A stretch of 13,544 nucleotides of DNA from Pseudomonadales bacterium (GCA_016765265.1 JAESQG010000304.1:1-13544); one strand, 5' to 3'. Shown: positions 6,997 through 13,178, counted from the stretch's first letter. Numbers and translations: made by a program. The notes: generated by a model not told the origin, from the letters alone.

Positions 6997-7040
6997 GTAT
7001 ATCTATTAGATATACTATAATGTATATCTAATAGATATAC
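6992..7040 (+). promoter_or_regulatory. tacAT promoter with paired operators
   Basis: GTATATCTATTAGATATAC (6997-7015) and its exact reverse complement (7022-7040) flank a 6-base spacer that reads TATAAT (7016-7021), a perfect -10 box. Each arm is itself almost palindromic, giving four quasi-identical half-sites. A -35-like TTTACG (6992-6997) lies 18 bp upstream. An RHH antitoxin on both arms would cover the -10 element completely, so autorepression is expected. Confidence 0.8.
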
Positions 7041-7054
7041 GAGAGCACTCTACT

Positions 7055-7321
7055 ATGTCCAAAACAGCACCGATCAACATGCGTGTCGAACCGAGCCAGC
7101 ACGCCTTGTTAACCAAAGCCGCGGCGCTCCTCCATAAGGATAGAAGTGCCTTTATTTTGGATGTTGCCTGCCGGGAGGCCGAACACATTCTTCTGGATCA
7201 ACGCCTTTTCTATTTGAATGAGGAAGGGTTCAAGGCCTTCGAATCAGCACTAATTGCCCCGATCCCTGATAATGCCAAGCTTAAGGCACTATTGGCGGAG
7301 CCATCACCTTGGGAAAAATAA
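7055..7321 (+). CDS. tacA: TacA-like DUF1778 RHH antitoxin
   Basis: The 88-residue protein starts with an RHH domain of the DUF1778 type: INMRVEPSQHALLTKAAALLHKDRSAFILDVACREAEHIL. A tail with LNEEGFKAFESAL and a PIPDNAKLKALL segment follows; this part binds and blocks the acetyltransferase toxin. Length and layout are those of TacA/AtaR antitoxins. It starts 14 bp after the second operator arm with only a weak Shine-Dalgarno. It overlaps the toxin start by 13 bp, which couples translation. It should repress its own promoter with the toxin as co-repressor. Confidence 0.92.
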   Translation: MSKTAPINMRVEPSQHALLTKAAALLHKDRSAFILDVACREAEHILLDQRLFYLNEEGFKAFESALIAPIPDNAKLKALLAEPSPWEK

Positions 7322-7803
7322 CCTCTCCAACACTTCTCAATAGTAAACATGACATAAAACAGTTTAATAGTGGCACTCCCTCCTTAGATGAATGGCTGGC
7401 TAAGCGTGCCTTGAAAAATCAGGGCGTAGGGGCCAGCAAAACTTTTGTAGTTTGTGAAAACAATCGGGTCGCGGGCTACTACGCTTTGGCAACCGGTAGC
7501 GTTGAGCGGTTAACTGCACCAGGTTCGATTTCTCGAAATATGCCTGAACCTATTCCTGTCATTGTATTGGGAAGATTAGCCGTTGATAGTCAATACCAGG
7601 GACGTCGGTTGGGTGCCTCTTTGCTTAAAGACGCCATGTTGAGAACGTTATCCATTACTCAAAATGTTGGTGTCCGGTGCTTGTTGGTACACGCTATATC
7701 AGATGAAGCTAAGAAGTTTTATCTGAACTATGGCTTTCAAGTATCACCTATAGAGCCAATGACATTATTTCTATCTGTTCAGCATCTCAAAGGCTATTTC
7801 TAA
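7309..7803 (+). CDS. tacT: TacT-like GNAT acetyltransferase toxin
   Basis: This is a 164-residue GNAT protein of the TacT/AtaT class, which acetylates the amino group of charged aminoacyl-tRNAs and stops translation. It shows FNSGTPSLDEWL (residues 19-30), typical of these toxins, the acetyl-CoA loop QYQGRRLGASLL (95-106), and FYLNYGF (137-143), whose tyrosine corresponds to the catalytic Tyr of TacT. The start is a TTG at 7309 inside the antitoxin gene; no ATG in a fitting place gives the N-terminal strand. All key segments are present, so an active toxin is plausible. The preferred tRNA cannot be told from sequence. It forms an operon with tacA. A T-rich stretch (7811-7818) follows the stop without a clear hairpin. 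Confidence 0.92.
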   Translation: MGKITSPTLLNSKHDIKQFNSGTPSLDEWLAKRALKNQGVGASKTFVVCENNRVAGYYALATGSVERLTAPGSISRNMPEPIPVIVLGRLAVDSQYQGRRLGASLLKDAMLRTLSITQNVGVRCLLVHAISDEAKKFYLNYGFQVSPIEPMTLFLSVQHLKGYF

Positions 7804-7891
7804 GACAGACCCTTTTTTAATGCTCTCCTAACACCCGTTATATTTAAAAATTACGGCTTACCACCGTACATACCACTGGCCCTTAGACCCC

Positions 7892-7919
7892 CTTGAAGAA
7901 AGCATCAGCTTTCTTCAAG
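7892..7919. terminator. Perfect hairpin overlapping the parE stop
   Basis: CTTGAAGAAAGC (7892-7903), a 4-base loop, and GCTTTCTTCAAG (7908-7919) form a perfect 12-bp stem. The parE stop lies at the loop (7905-7907), so the last codons are part of the stem. It sits between the convergent tacAT and parDE operons. Neither strand has a T-run after it, so it is not a textbook intrinsic terminator; it may stabilise the 3' end or act as a weak bidirectional stop. Confidence 0.5.
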
Positions 7920-8204
7920 ATGCGCATCAATGTCCATGCTTCCATGTAAGACTCTTACGATTGTGATGTATGTGTCCTCGATAAGATAAACGATTAAGTG
8001 CTTTTCAAAATTCTGGATGCGAACTGGCGGAAAAAATTCCCGACGTTCTCGGCAAATCAACGGAGTCTCTGCCAGTAATTGAAAAGCATTATCGAGCTTA
8101 TTAATGTACAGCATGGCTTGCTCAACACTCCATTGCTGGGCCGTGTAGCGCCATATATTTTCAAGATCGTTTTCAGCTTCGGGAAGGAGTTTATATTGAT
8201 CCAT
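7905..8204 (-). CDS. parE: ParE/RelE-superfamily toxin
   Basis: The 99-residue protein begins MDQYKLLPEAENDLENIWRYTAQQWS, the standard ParE N-terminus (strand, then a helix with DLENIWRYT). It continues with a helix YINKLDNAFQLLAETP, and the strands RRIxxF-like VRIQNFEKHLIVYLIEDTYITIVRVLHGSMDID, matching the family (H-x-I-x-Y...I-x-I-x-R-V-L-H-x-x-M-D). ParE toxins inhibit DNA gyrase. I used the ATG at 8204 because it overlaps the antitoxin by 14 bp and gives the family length; an in-frame start at 8315 would add an unrelated 37 residues. Its end lies in a perfect hairpin. Function firm at family level. Confidence 0.92.
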   Translation of the reverse strand: MDQYKLLPEAENDLENIWRYTAQQWSVEQAMLYINKLDNAFQLLAETPLICRERREFFPPVRIQNFEKHLIVYLIEDTYITIVRVLHGSMDIDAHLEES

Positions 8205-8442
8205 TATCGAGGTTTTCTTGCATACGCTTTTTGAAATTCTCGACATTAAAGGCTTTTGGATCACCGCTTTCAATGCCTTGAGTAATGGCATCTTGCAGGG
8301 CTTGAAATTTATCATTACGGTCTTGATCTTTACGTATTAAATCGCGCACATAATCACTGTTACTCGCATATTTACCATTATTTACAAGGGCATCAACCCA
8401 ATCACGCATAGGGTCTGGTACTGAGATATTCATAGTTGCCAT
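8191..8442 (-). CDS. parD: ParD-family RHH antitoxin
   Basis: MATMNISVPDPMRDWVDALVNNGKYASNSDYVRDLIRKDQDR is a textbook ParD ribbon-helix-helix domain, with the SV-P strand and the YASNSDYVRDLIR second helix. The C-terminal part (FNVENFKKRMQENL) forms the toxin-binding helix. It neutralises the gyrase-targeting ParE and represses the operon. The ATG at 8442 is chosen because AAAGG lies about 9 bases upstream and the RHH strand follows at once. An upstream in-frame start at 8502 would fall inside the putative operator. Length 83 residues is normal. Confidence 0.92.
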   Translation of the reverse strand: MATMNISVPDPMRDWVDALVNNGKYASNSDYVRDLIRKDQDRNDKFQALQDAITQGIESGDPKAFNVENFKKRMQENLDNGSI

Positions 8443-8484
8443 AAGATAAAACCTTTCATTTGTTACCTTTAAACTATGACATAA

Positions 8485-8504
8485 TTTGCCAATATTTGCC
8501 AATA
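8485..8504 (-). promoter_or_regulatory. parDE operator/promoter repeats
   Basis: Two tandem copies of TTTGCCAATA (8485-8494 and 8495-8504) lie 43 bp upstream of parD. On the minus strand each gives TTGGCA, a near-consensus -35 box; CATAGT 18 bp after the first is a possible -10. Tandem repeats over a promoter are typical ParD operators. The placement is inferred. Confidence 0.5.
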
Positions 8505-8607
8505 TTGTTTGTAGATGGATTGGGGCCGAGTGGGCCCTAGGCGCAGGCGTACGTAAGATAATTTCAGGGGTACCTGTATTAGCTATGGCGCTTAGGTTGT
8601 TAGAAAT

Positions 8608-9180
8608 TCAAACTCTATTCTTAGAGAGCTCAACCGCATCAAAAGAGCCCAACCCCTGCAAATAAGTATCCGTGGTGGCAAGAGAAGCATGACCCAGTAA
8701 CTGCTGGATGTATTTAACGTTGGTGTTCTCCCGAACCAGCTCTTGGGAGTAGGTGTGCCTAAAGCCGTGAGGGTGGACGCGCTTTTCAATGCCCGCTTTT
8801 GCCGCGCGCCGGTTCAGCATCTTACGCACATTCGCTTGATGGAGTTTATTGCCCGTGGTTGAGCAGAAGAGGGGAGTGCCCGGTTGTTTTACGATTGCTC
8901 GGCGCCTCTCTATCCAGAGCCTCAATACACCGGCACTCATCACATCAAGGCCCACCGTGCGTGCGCGCTCACCTTTGCCGTGCAGCACCCGTATTTCAGA
9001 TTCTTGAAAGTGAATATCTTTAAGGCGTAACTCTAAGGCCTCATTAATGCGAAGGCCTGAACGCCACAAGATCATGATGAGGGCTTTATCGCGCAGGCCC
9101 GTGGCGTAACGGGTATTGCATTGCGAAAGGAGGGTGTTGATTTCATCTCTGGTGTAGGCTTCAGCCGGTCGTTTACTCAT
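8608..9180 (-). CDS. Core-only tyrosine recombinase/integrase
   Basis: The 190-residue protein is almost entirely a catalytic domain. It starts with the AYTRDEINTLLSQC helix that normally opens the C-terminal domain. Then come Arg44 (RSGLRINEAL), Lys69 (LHGKGERARTV), His138-x-x-Arg141 (HPHGFRHTY), His164 (LLGHASLATT) and Tyr173 (TDTYL). The N-terminal arm/core-binding domain of phage integrases (about 100 residues) is missing. Proteins of this size include FimB-type invertases and small recombinases found beside IS91-family transposases; no IS91 transposase is seen here. The start at 9180 (ATG, MSKRPAEAY) is used; a TTG 60 bp upstream adds residues without family likeness. All catalytic residues are present, so it may be active. 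GC is higher than in its neighbours. Confidence 0.85.
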   Translation of the reverse strand: MSKRPAEAYTRDEINTLLSQCNTRYATGLRDKALIMILWRSGLRINEALELRLKDIHFQESEIRVLHGKGERARTVGLDVMSAGVLRLWIERRRAIVKQPGTPLFCSTTGNKLHQANVRKMLNRRAAKAGIEKRVHPHGFRHTYSQELVRENTNVKYIQQLLGHASLATTDTYLQGLGSFDAVELSKNRV

Positions 9181-9330
9181 GGGTGCTATAAGGGATATAC
9201 AGAAGAACCCCCAAAAGTGACGAATCAGGAGACGCGACAACTATTGTGGCTCTGAACATTCAATAGTTTACGAAGGTTTTGGCCCTGTGATCCAGAATGT
9301 CGGCCACCCCTCTTACCCGATTAGTACTTA

Positions 9331-9633
9331 TTATTTAGCTGAATTAAAATCATTATAATGATGAACCCAGCACTCTTTTACGTAACGTTCCATCCCTTCA
9401 GGAATATATGCTTCATTCCATGATTCTCCAACAAATTTTACTAACGAGGCTTCATTCTCCCATTGAGATATCATTACATACTCATCAGGGTCCCACTTTG
9501 TCGGCTTTCCAATATTAACCGAGACGAAACCAGACTGAGTCAGAACCGCTTGAACTGAAACTGAAGAAAATTTTGGTTCAAATTCTTCTCGTAGTTCTGG
9601 ATAAATTTTTACTCTAAATATTCGTGTAATCAT
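9331..9633 (-). CDS. Antibiotic biosynthesis monooxygenase (ABM)-like small protein
   Basis: The 100-residue product has the ferredoxin-like ABM layout. There is an N-terminal strand ITRIFRVKIYPELREEF, a helix with SVQAVLTQSGFVSVNIGKPTK, a central strand WDPDEYVMISQWENEASLVKFV (the VM-x-xW-x-xE core typical of ABM domains), and a C-terminal WNEAYIPEGMERYVKECWVHHY. Proteins of this fold include heme- or quinol-linked monooxygenases, but most short orphan members have no known substrate. It is a single gene on the minus strand with its own 5' region. Genes of this sort often occur in integron cassettes, and an attC-like half lies upstream (9683-9709). A specific reaction should not be assumed. 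Confidence 0.65.
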   Translation of the reverse strand: MITRIFRVKIYPELREEFEPKFSSVSVQAVLTQSGFVSVNIGKPTKWDPDEYVMISQWENEASLVKFVGESWNEAYIPEGMERYVKECWVHHYNDFNSAK

Positions 9634-9713
9634 TTTTGGTTCTATTCATTTCCTTTGAAATGTATTCGCAAACGCCAAAACTGGTGCTAACGACCAAGCA
9701 CAGCGGCGGTTTT

Positions 9714-9751
9714 GGGGTTTAGGGAGTAATGGAACAGAAAACCCGGTTAAG
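9714..9751. repeat. Left 38-bp terminal inverted repeat of mini-transposon
   Basis: Perfect complement of 10493-10530; identity even extends 2 bp on each side (9712-9753 against 10491-10532). It shows the GGGG start and TTAAG inner end of Tn3-family repeats. Confidence 0.92.
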
Positions 9752-9824
9752 GATCGGTATCATTGGGATCGCGCAATGGTCGCAGCTCACCTCTAATGAC
9801 GGCATCGAATCACCATGAAGTTGA

Positions 9825-9935
9825 TTGCGCAAACGATCGTTTGTGCAATGATGTCTGGACTACCGTGAATCAAAGGGTTGCGTGTTGCATAAACCTATTG
9901 CAAAATGATACTGAATTGCAACAGGTTTATGCAAC
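9825..9935 (+). promoter_or_regulatory. res recombination site of the mini-transposon
   Basis: Upstream of tnpR lies TTGCGCAAACG-AT-CGTTTGTGCAA (9825-9848), a nearly perfect dyad around a central AT, as expected for crossover subsite I. A second, longer dyad spans 9886-9935. Its outer arms TTGCATAAACC and GGTTTATGCAA repeat the same half-site, and inner TTGCAA copies lie between, fitting subsites II and III. The tnpR ATG follows 1 base later, so resolvase binding would also repress its own gene. Confidence 0.75.
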
Positions 9936-9936
9936 A

Positions 9937-10497
9937 ATGCTGATAGGCTATGCGCGGGTTTCGACACAGGATCAAGATGCGGGGGCGCAAATTGCCGCCC
10001 TAAAAGCGGCTGGGTGCGAACTGCTATTCCAGGAAAAGGCTTCAGGGGGCCGATGGGACAGACCGGAGCTGCATCGACTCATGGGGCAACTGCGCCAAGG
10101 TGATGTGTTGGTGGTGTGGAAGCTTGATCGGTTATCACGCTCTCTGAAAGATGTGCTGGTCCTCATGGAGAAAATTTCGCAGGCGGGCGCTGGATTTCGC
10201 AGTTTAACCGAAGCGATTGACACTAGCTCACCGGGTGGGCGCATGATGATGCAGATCATAGGCACCTTTGCGGAGTTCGAGCGTGCAATGCTTCGTGAAC
10301 GCACACGCAATGGTTTGGAAGAGGCTCGCAAGCGAGGTCGTATCGGTGGTCGTCGGCCAAAACTGAAGACGAGTCAGCAGAAAGAAATTATTTCCTTAGT
10401 CAATTCTGGGCAGAAAACGGCAGCGGAAGCCGCCAGGTTATTCAACGTCCATCCGTCTACCGTATCACGTCTAATCAAGCGTGACAGAGTTCCTTAA
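9937..10497 (+). CDS. tnpR: Serine resolvase/invertase TnpR
   Basis: The 186-residue protein is a small serine recombinase. It starts MLIGYARVSTQDQD with the catalytic Ser9. The helix KLDRLSRSLKDVL and the long E-helix GTFAEFERAMLRERTRNGLEEARKRG follow, and the C-terminus is a Hin-type HTH (KTAAEAARLFNVHPSTVSRLIKR). It resolves cointegrates at res through Ser-linked double-strand cleavage. The ATG at 9937 matches the family start exactly; an in-frame ATG at 9763 would add 58 residues lying over the res site and without family likeness. The TAA stop overlaps the first bases of the right terminal repeat. Length and all catalytic residues are normal, so it should be active. It is GC-rich relative to the next gene on the right. 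Confidence 0.95.
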   Translation: MLIGYARVSTQDQDAGAQIAALKAAGCELLFQEKASGGRWDRPELHRLMGQLRQGDVLVVWKLDRLSRSLKDVLVLMEKISQAGAGFRSLTEAIDTSSPGGRMMMQIIGTFAEFERAMLRERTRNGLEEARKRGRIGGRRPKLKTSQQKEIISLVNSGQKTAAEAARLFNVHPSTVSRLIKRDRVP

Positions 10498-10530
10498 CCG
10501 GGTTTTCTGTTCCATTACTCCCTAAACCCC
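10493..10530. repeat. Right 38-bp terminal inverted repeat of mini-transposon
   Basis: Perfect reverse complement of 9714-9751. It begins within the tnpR stop region and ends CCCC at 10530, only 15 bp from the end of the membrane-protein gene. Confidence 0.92.
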
Positions 10531-10545
10531 AACCCCACAACCTCA

Positions 10546-12348
10546 TTAATTGATAGTAATATTACCAACACCTATTGCTATTTGTCGTGCATCTCCATTC
10601 CCTGCAACCATGGCATCAGGTAAAATAAACTGGAAAGAATTAAGCCCCTCACGGACTAACAATTTTGGTGGGTACGAAAATCCCCATTCATTATACTTTT
10701 CTTTTGAAGTAATCGTTTTTTTTGCTATTTCAACGCCATTCAACAGCACCGTAAGTCTCTGTGTACCATAAGATAGGCCAGAGAGGGTTACGCTACCTCC
10801 ATAAACTTTGGCTGGTATCGTAGAGAACAATACACCAGCTGTTTTTCCTTCACTCCAACGAATCCCATCCTCTTTTCGGTACCACCCAAAAAAACTATCC
10901 TCGTCATCAAAGTCAATTTTGTTAGAATATAGATGTAAGCCTACATTCCCCGTATCGTTTATTGAATGTATCTTTCCTATCGCATTTTCAGGTTCAACCC
11001 AATCAAATTCAGGATACGCAATATTCAGAATTCCGCTGGTAGATTGTCTTACACCAAACCCCCCGCCTACTGCCTTTGGCAAATACTGGTGTAACACCTT
11101 TATATTATCTGACTTGACTCTATCTAAATAGCTCCGTTCAATATTAATCATAAAGTCATGTGCAGTCTGATGATTTTGGTAATTCTGTTTAAATAAATAT
11201 TTTGAAAAGTGGTATGAAGCCACGGGATAGATCAATAAGGCAGAAATGATCACGGCTTTTCCCCGATTAATCCAATTTGGAGAGACTTGTAGAGTTGACT
11301 GTGTGGATATCGATTGGATTATCAGCGCGGCAAATATCCCTAAGATTAAAACTTCGTCCAGAAAATACCGCATGGTTGCCATATAGGCTATACCCATCAA
11401 CGGTCCACGACCTGAGACAACAATAAAATTATCTATGAATAACATTGTCAGTAAAGAGATAATTGGAATCACCACCTGAGGACGAATCCAAATAAGCATT
11501 ATTGCAATCATCAGCCAGAAAAGACTGCTAGCAGACACCAATATTTCATTATCGATGGGTACGAAGAGAATAATCGCTCCCAACCTTTGAACATAAGCAG
11601 CAGTTACCCATAATTTGTCTATTAGTGAAAAGATAGGATCGTGTCGATCAACGTGAGAAAAAAATGAATACCATAAAAAATACAACATTGATATCAACAA
11701 CAGGGAAAGGCACACGGTTATCCCTTCTTTTGAAATCCGTCTTTCTTTCAAGCTTAAACAAATCTCAATAAAAACGAGTGCCACCGGAATCGTAATTGAT
11801 TTGACAAAAAAACCATATGCTACTGTTCCCATTAGGACAGCTATACCGCCATGAACGAAAGATTGACTTGTTCTAAAACGTAGATAAAACAGTAGCGTCA
11901 AACCGTATAACGCTAAAAATGGAATGCGATGGGCAGAAGCTCCCCACCAGATGACCACATTAATCCATAGAGGACAGGTCATCATTATGAGGCAGATCGG
12001 CAGGGCAACTTTGGGAGAAACTAGTTCTACTAAACTCAAGAAAACGATTCTTGCAATTAAAGTCCACCCAAAAGCGATGAGTGCAATAGCCAATTGATAG
12101 TTTAGGGGAGAAATATTGAAGATTAAGTAACTTAAAGTTTTATGCAGCGGTGCAAAATGAACATCAATCGGGATGTTCATCATCTCTAGCAACGAATATT
12201 TTCCCGCTTGTTTAAAGTGGATATAATCGTCACCGATAAAATAACTGTGTTCTAGGACGAAAGAATATAACTCGTAACCAAAGAAGAGGCCTAACATAAC
12301 GATAAAGATTTTTATCTTTACAAATTCGGGAGAAACGCCTGTTCTCAT
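10546..12348 (-). CDS. Polytopic membrane protein, probable GT-C glycosyltransferase
   Basis: The protein has roughly 10-12 hydrophobic segments in its first 400 residues and then a hydrophilic C-terminal part of about 200 residues. An acidic pair after the first membrane segment (FIGDDYIHF, Asp40-Asp41), and HFAPLHKTLSY soon after, resemble the first extracytoplasmic loop of GT-C enzymes. These take polyprenyl-phosphate sugars and glycosylate O-antigen, lipid A or other periplasmic acceptors. The C-terminal part (RLTVLLNGVEIAKKTI...NSFQFILPDA) looks like a beta-sandwich found in surface-polysaccharide membrane proteins. The ATG at 12348 has GGA about 10 bases upstream; a TTG at 12372 has no ribosome site. 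The gene is AT-rich. It stands alone, next to a mini-transposon and IS relics. Substrate unknown; the GT-C call is inference. Confidence 0.6.
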   Translation of the reverse strand: MRTGVSPEFVKIKIFIVMLGLFFGYELYSFVLEHSYFIGDDYIHFKQAGKYSLLEMMNIPIDVHFAPLHKTLSYLIFNISPLNYQLAIALIAFGWTLIARIVFLSLVELVSPKVALPICLIMMTCPLWINVVIWWGASAHRIPFLALYGLTLLFYLRFRTSQSFVHGGIAVLMGTVAYGFFVKSITIPVALVFIEICLSLKERRISKEGITVCLSLLLISMLYFLWYSFFSHVDRHDPIFSLIDKLWVTAAYVQRLGAIILFVPIDNEILVSASSLFWLMIAIMLIWIRPQVVIPIISLLTMLFIDNFIVVSGRGPLMGIAYMATMRYFLDEVLILGIFAALIIQSISTQSTLQVSPNWINRGKAVIISALLIYPVASYHFSKYLFKQNYQNHQTAHDFMINIERSYLDRVKSDNIKVLHQYLPKAVGGGFGVRQSTSGILNIAYPEFDWVEPENAIGKIHSINDTGNVGLHLYSNKIDFDDEDSFFGWYRKEDGIRWSEGKTAGVLFSTIPAKVYGGSVTLSGLSYGTQRLTVLLNGVEIAKKTITSKEKYNEWGFSYPPKLLVREGLNSFQFILPDAMVAGNGDARQIAIGVGNITIN

Positions 12349-12473
12349 TGAGCCAATTCCATAATTAGACAAGTCATTTAATGCACCGCATCATCTCTAA
12401 GATGTCTTTAATGATCAGCAAAACCAGAATTGTGATCTGTCAACACTTGCCGGATGCCCGATTTCGCAACTTT
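12349..12473. other. Gene-free spacer upstream of the membrane-protein gene
   Basis: No gene, RNA or repeat could be recognised in these 125 bp. They should hold the minus-strand promoter of the membrane-protein gene, but no clear -35/-10 pair stands out. Confidence 0.3.
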
Positions 12474-12764
12474 CTACATCTCTTCATAATCTACTAGAGA
12501 CCAGTAGTCGTTAGTTTAATATAGCCGCTGGCGGTTATAAAACCTCAATGTATAAAAGAAGCTCTCTGCAACAGCATTATACCCAAAGCACTACACGGGG
12601 CAGGCTCTCCCAACAATTACCCTTGCACTCATGCTTTGTATCAAACCATGTTCTTTTAATAATTTTCGATGACTACATTGAGCGAATCATTGATTTTTAG
12701 GCATATTGTTGCTCTCTATTGTGACGCCCAGATCTCAGGCTATCTGAGCTGTGGATTTATCCGA
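12474..12764 (-). pseudogene. Decayed IS3-family transposase remnant (OrfA/OrfB scraps)
   Basis: Pieces of IS3-type proteins appear in succession on the minus strand, in different frames. First is KSTAQIA*DLGVT (12764 downward, HTH part of OrfA, with a stop). Next is HRKLLKEHGLIQSMSA followed after a shift by GNCWE (12621-12677, the block before the catalytic Glu of OrfB). Then comes NAVAESFFYTLR (the catalytic-Glu block, below 12579), which jumps straight to FYNRQRLY, and finally DYWSLVDYEEM* ending at 12474. The usual order is kept but most of OrfA and OrfB is deleted, and several stops and shifts are present. Non-functional. The family call rests on the SMS-x-GNC...AVAESFF signature. Confidence 0.7.
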
Positions 12765-12824
12765 CTTTAGAATTATGCTTGCCTCATCTTGGGCGAGGTA
12801 TAGTCAAATCTGGTATATGGGGAG

Positions 12825-13080
12825 TCAAGCTGCGTTCTGCTCTAGCTTAATCCCATCTTTAAACTTTACTCCGTTAACAACATCTGCAAGTAACTCATAG
12901 CCACGTAACCGGCGAGAAAGCTTTCAGCTCTGCTTCAATGGCTTGAGCTAACAACTTCTGAGCTCCGGTTTTTAATATCTCTGTCAGGGCATATTGTACT
13001 GGCGGATGAAGTGAAGCAATACTACCATGGGTCATGTGGTGTATTTCTTGTTGGTTAGTAATCTGCTGAGATCTAGCCAA
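12825..13080 (-). pseudogene. IS256-family-like transposase remnant, internally deleted
   Basis: The N-terminal piece (SIASLHPPVQYALTEILKTGAQKLLAQAIEAELKAF, from about 13026) matches the start of IS256/Mutator-type transposases (LTELLRxGAxxLLAQAIEAEV). Right after it the frame shifts. The next piece reads RRLRGYELLADVVNGVKF and then KDGIKLEQNAA, with a stop at 12825-12827, which resembles the C-terminus of the same family. The 300 or so residues between, including all catalytic acids, are missing; the junction lies near 12912-12916. This looks like a deletion derivative that cannot encode transposase. An ATG at 13035 is the likely original start. The N-terminal match is convincing; the C-terminal one is weaker. 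Confidence 0.65.
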
Positions 13081-13178
13081 TAGGATACGCTGCTTTAATT
13101 ATTCCTCATTGGGACAAGGTTCACGTCCCAATCTAGTATCCATTATCGGAACATGAAAACATTTCTATTAACTAATAT

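Larger units (their letters stand above)
9714..10530 (+). mobile_element. Resolvase-only Tn3-family mini-transposon (TIME-like)
   Basis: The element is 817 bp and is bounded by perfect 38-bp inverted repeats (9714-9751 and 10493-10530). They start GGGGTTTAGGG and end CCCGGTTAAG, exactly the length and GGGG...TAAG form of Tn3-family ends. Inside are only a res-like region and a serine resolvase; there is no transposase. It would be mobilised in trans by a Tn3 transposase with matching ends. The 5 bp on each side (9709-9713 GTTTT, 10531-10535 AACCC) do not match, so no target duplication is visible. Its repeats do not resemble those of the Tn3 unit at the left. Confidence 0.9.

Noticed and set aside
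6870..7040. Short AT-rich repeats as a CRISPR or iteron-type replication origin.
   Set aside because: Only palindromic operator-like sites are seen; no regular spacer-repeat series and no replication initiator gene nearby.
9763..9936. 58-codon N-terminal extension of tnpR.
   Set aside because: It lies over the res dyads, and the family start MLIGYARVST is at 9937.
9972..10331. Minus-strand frame opposite tnpR.
   Set aside because: Shadow of a conserved resolvase gene in a GC-rich stretch.
9709..10535. 5-bp target duplications around the mini-transposon.
   Set aside because: GTTTT and AACCC do not match in direct orientation.
10808..11131. Plus-strand frame inside the membrane-protein gene.
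   Set aside because: Shadow of the long minus-strand gene; no ribosome site or recognisable domain.
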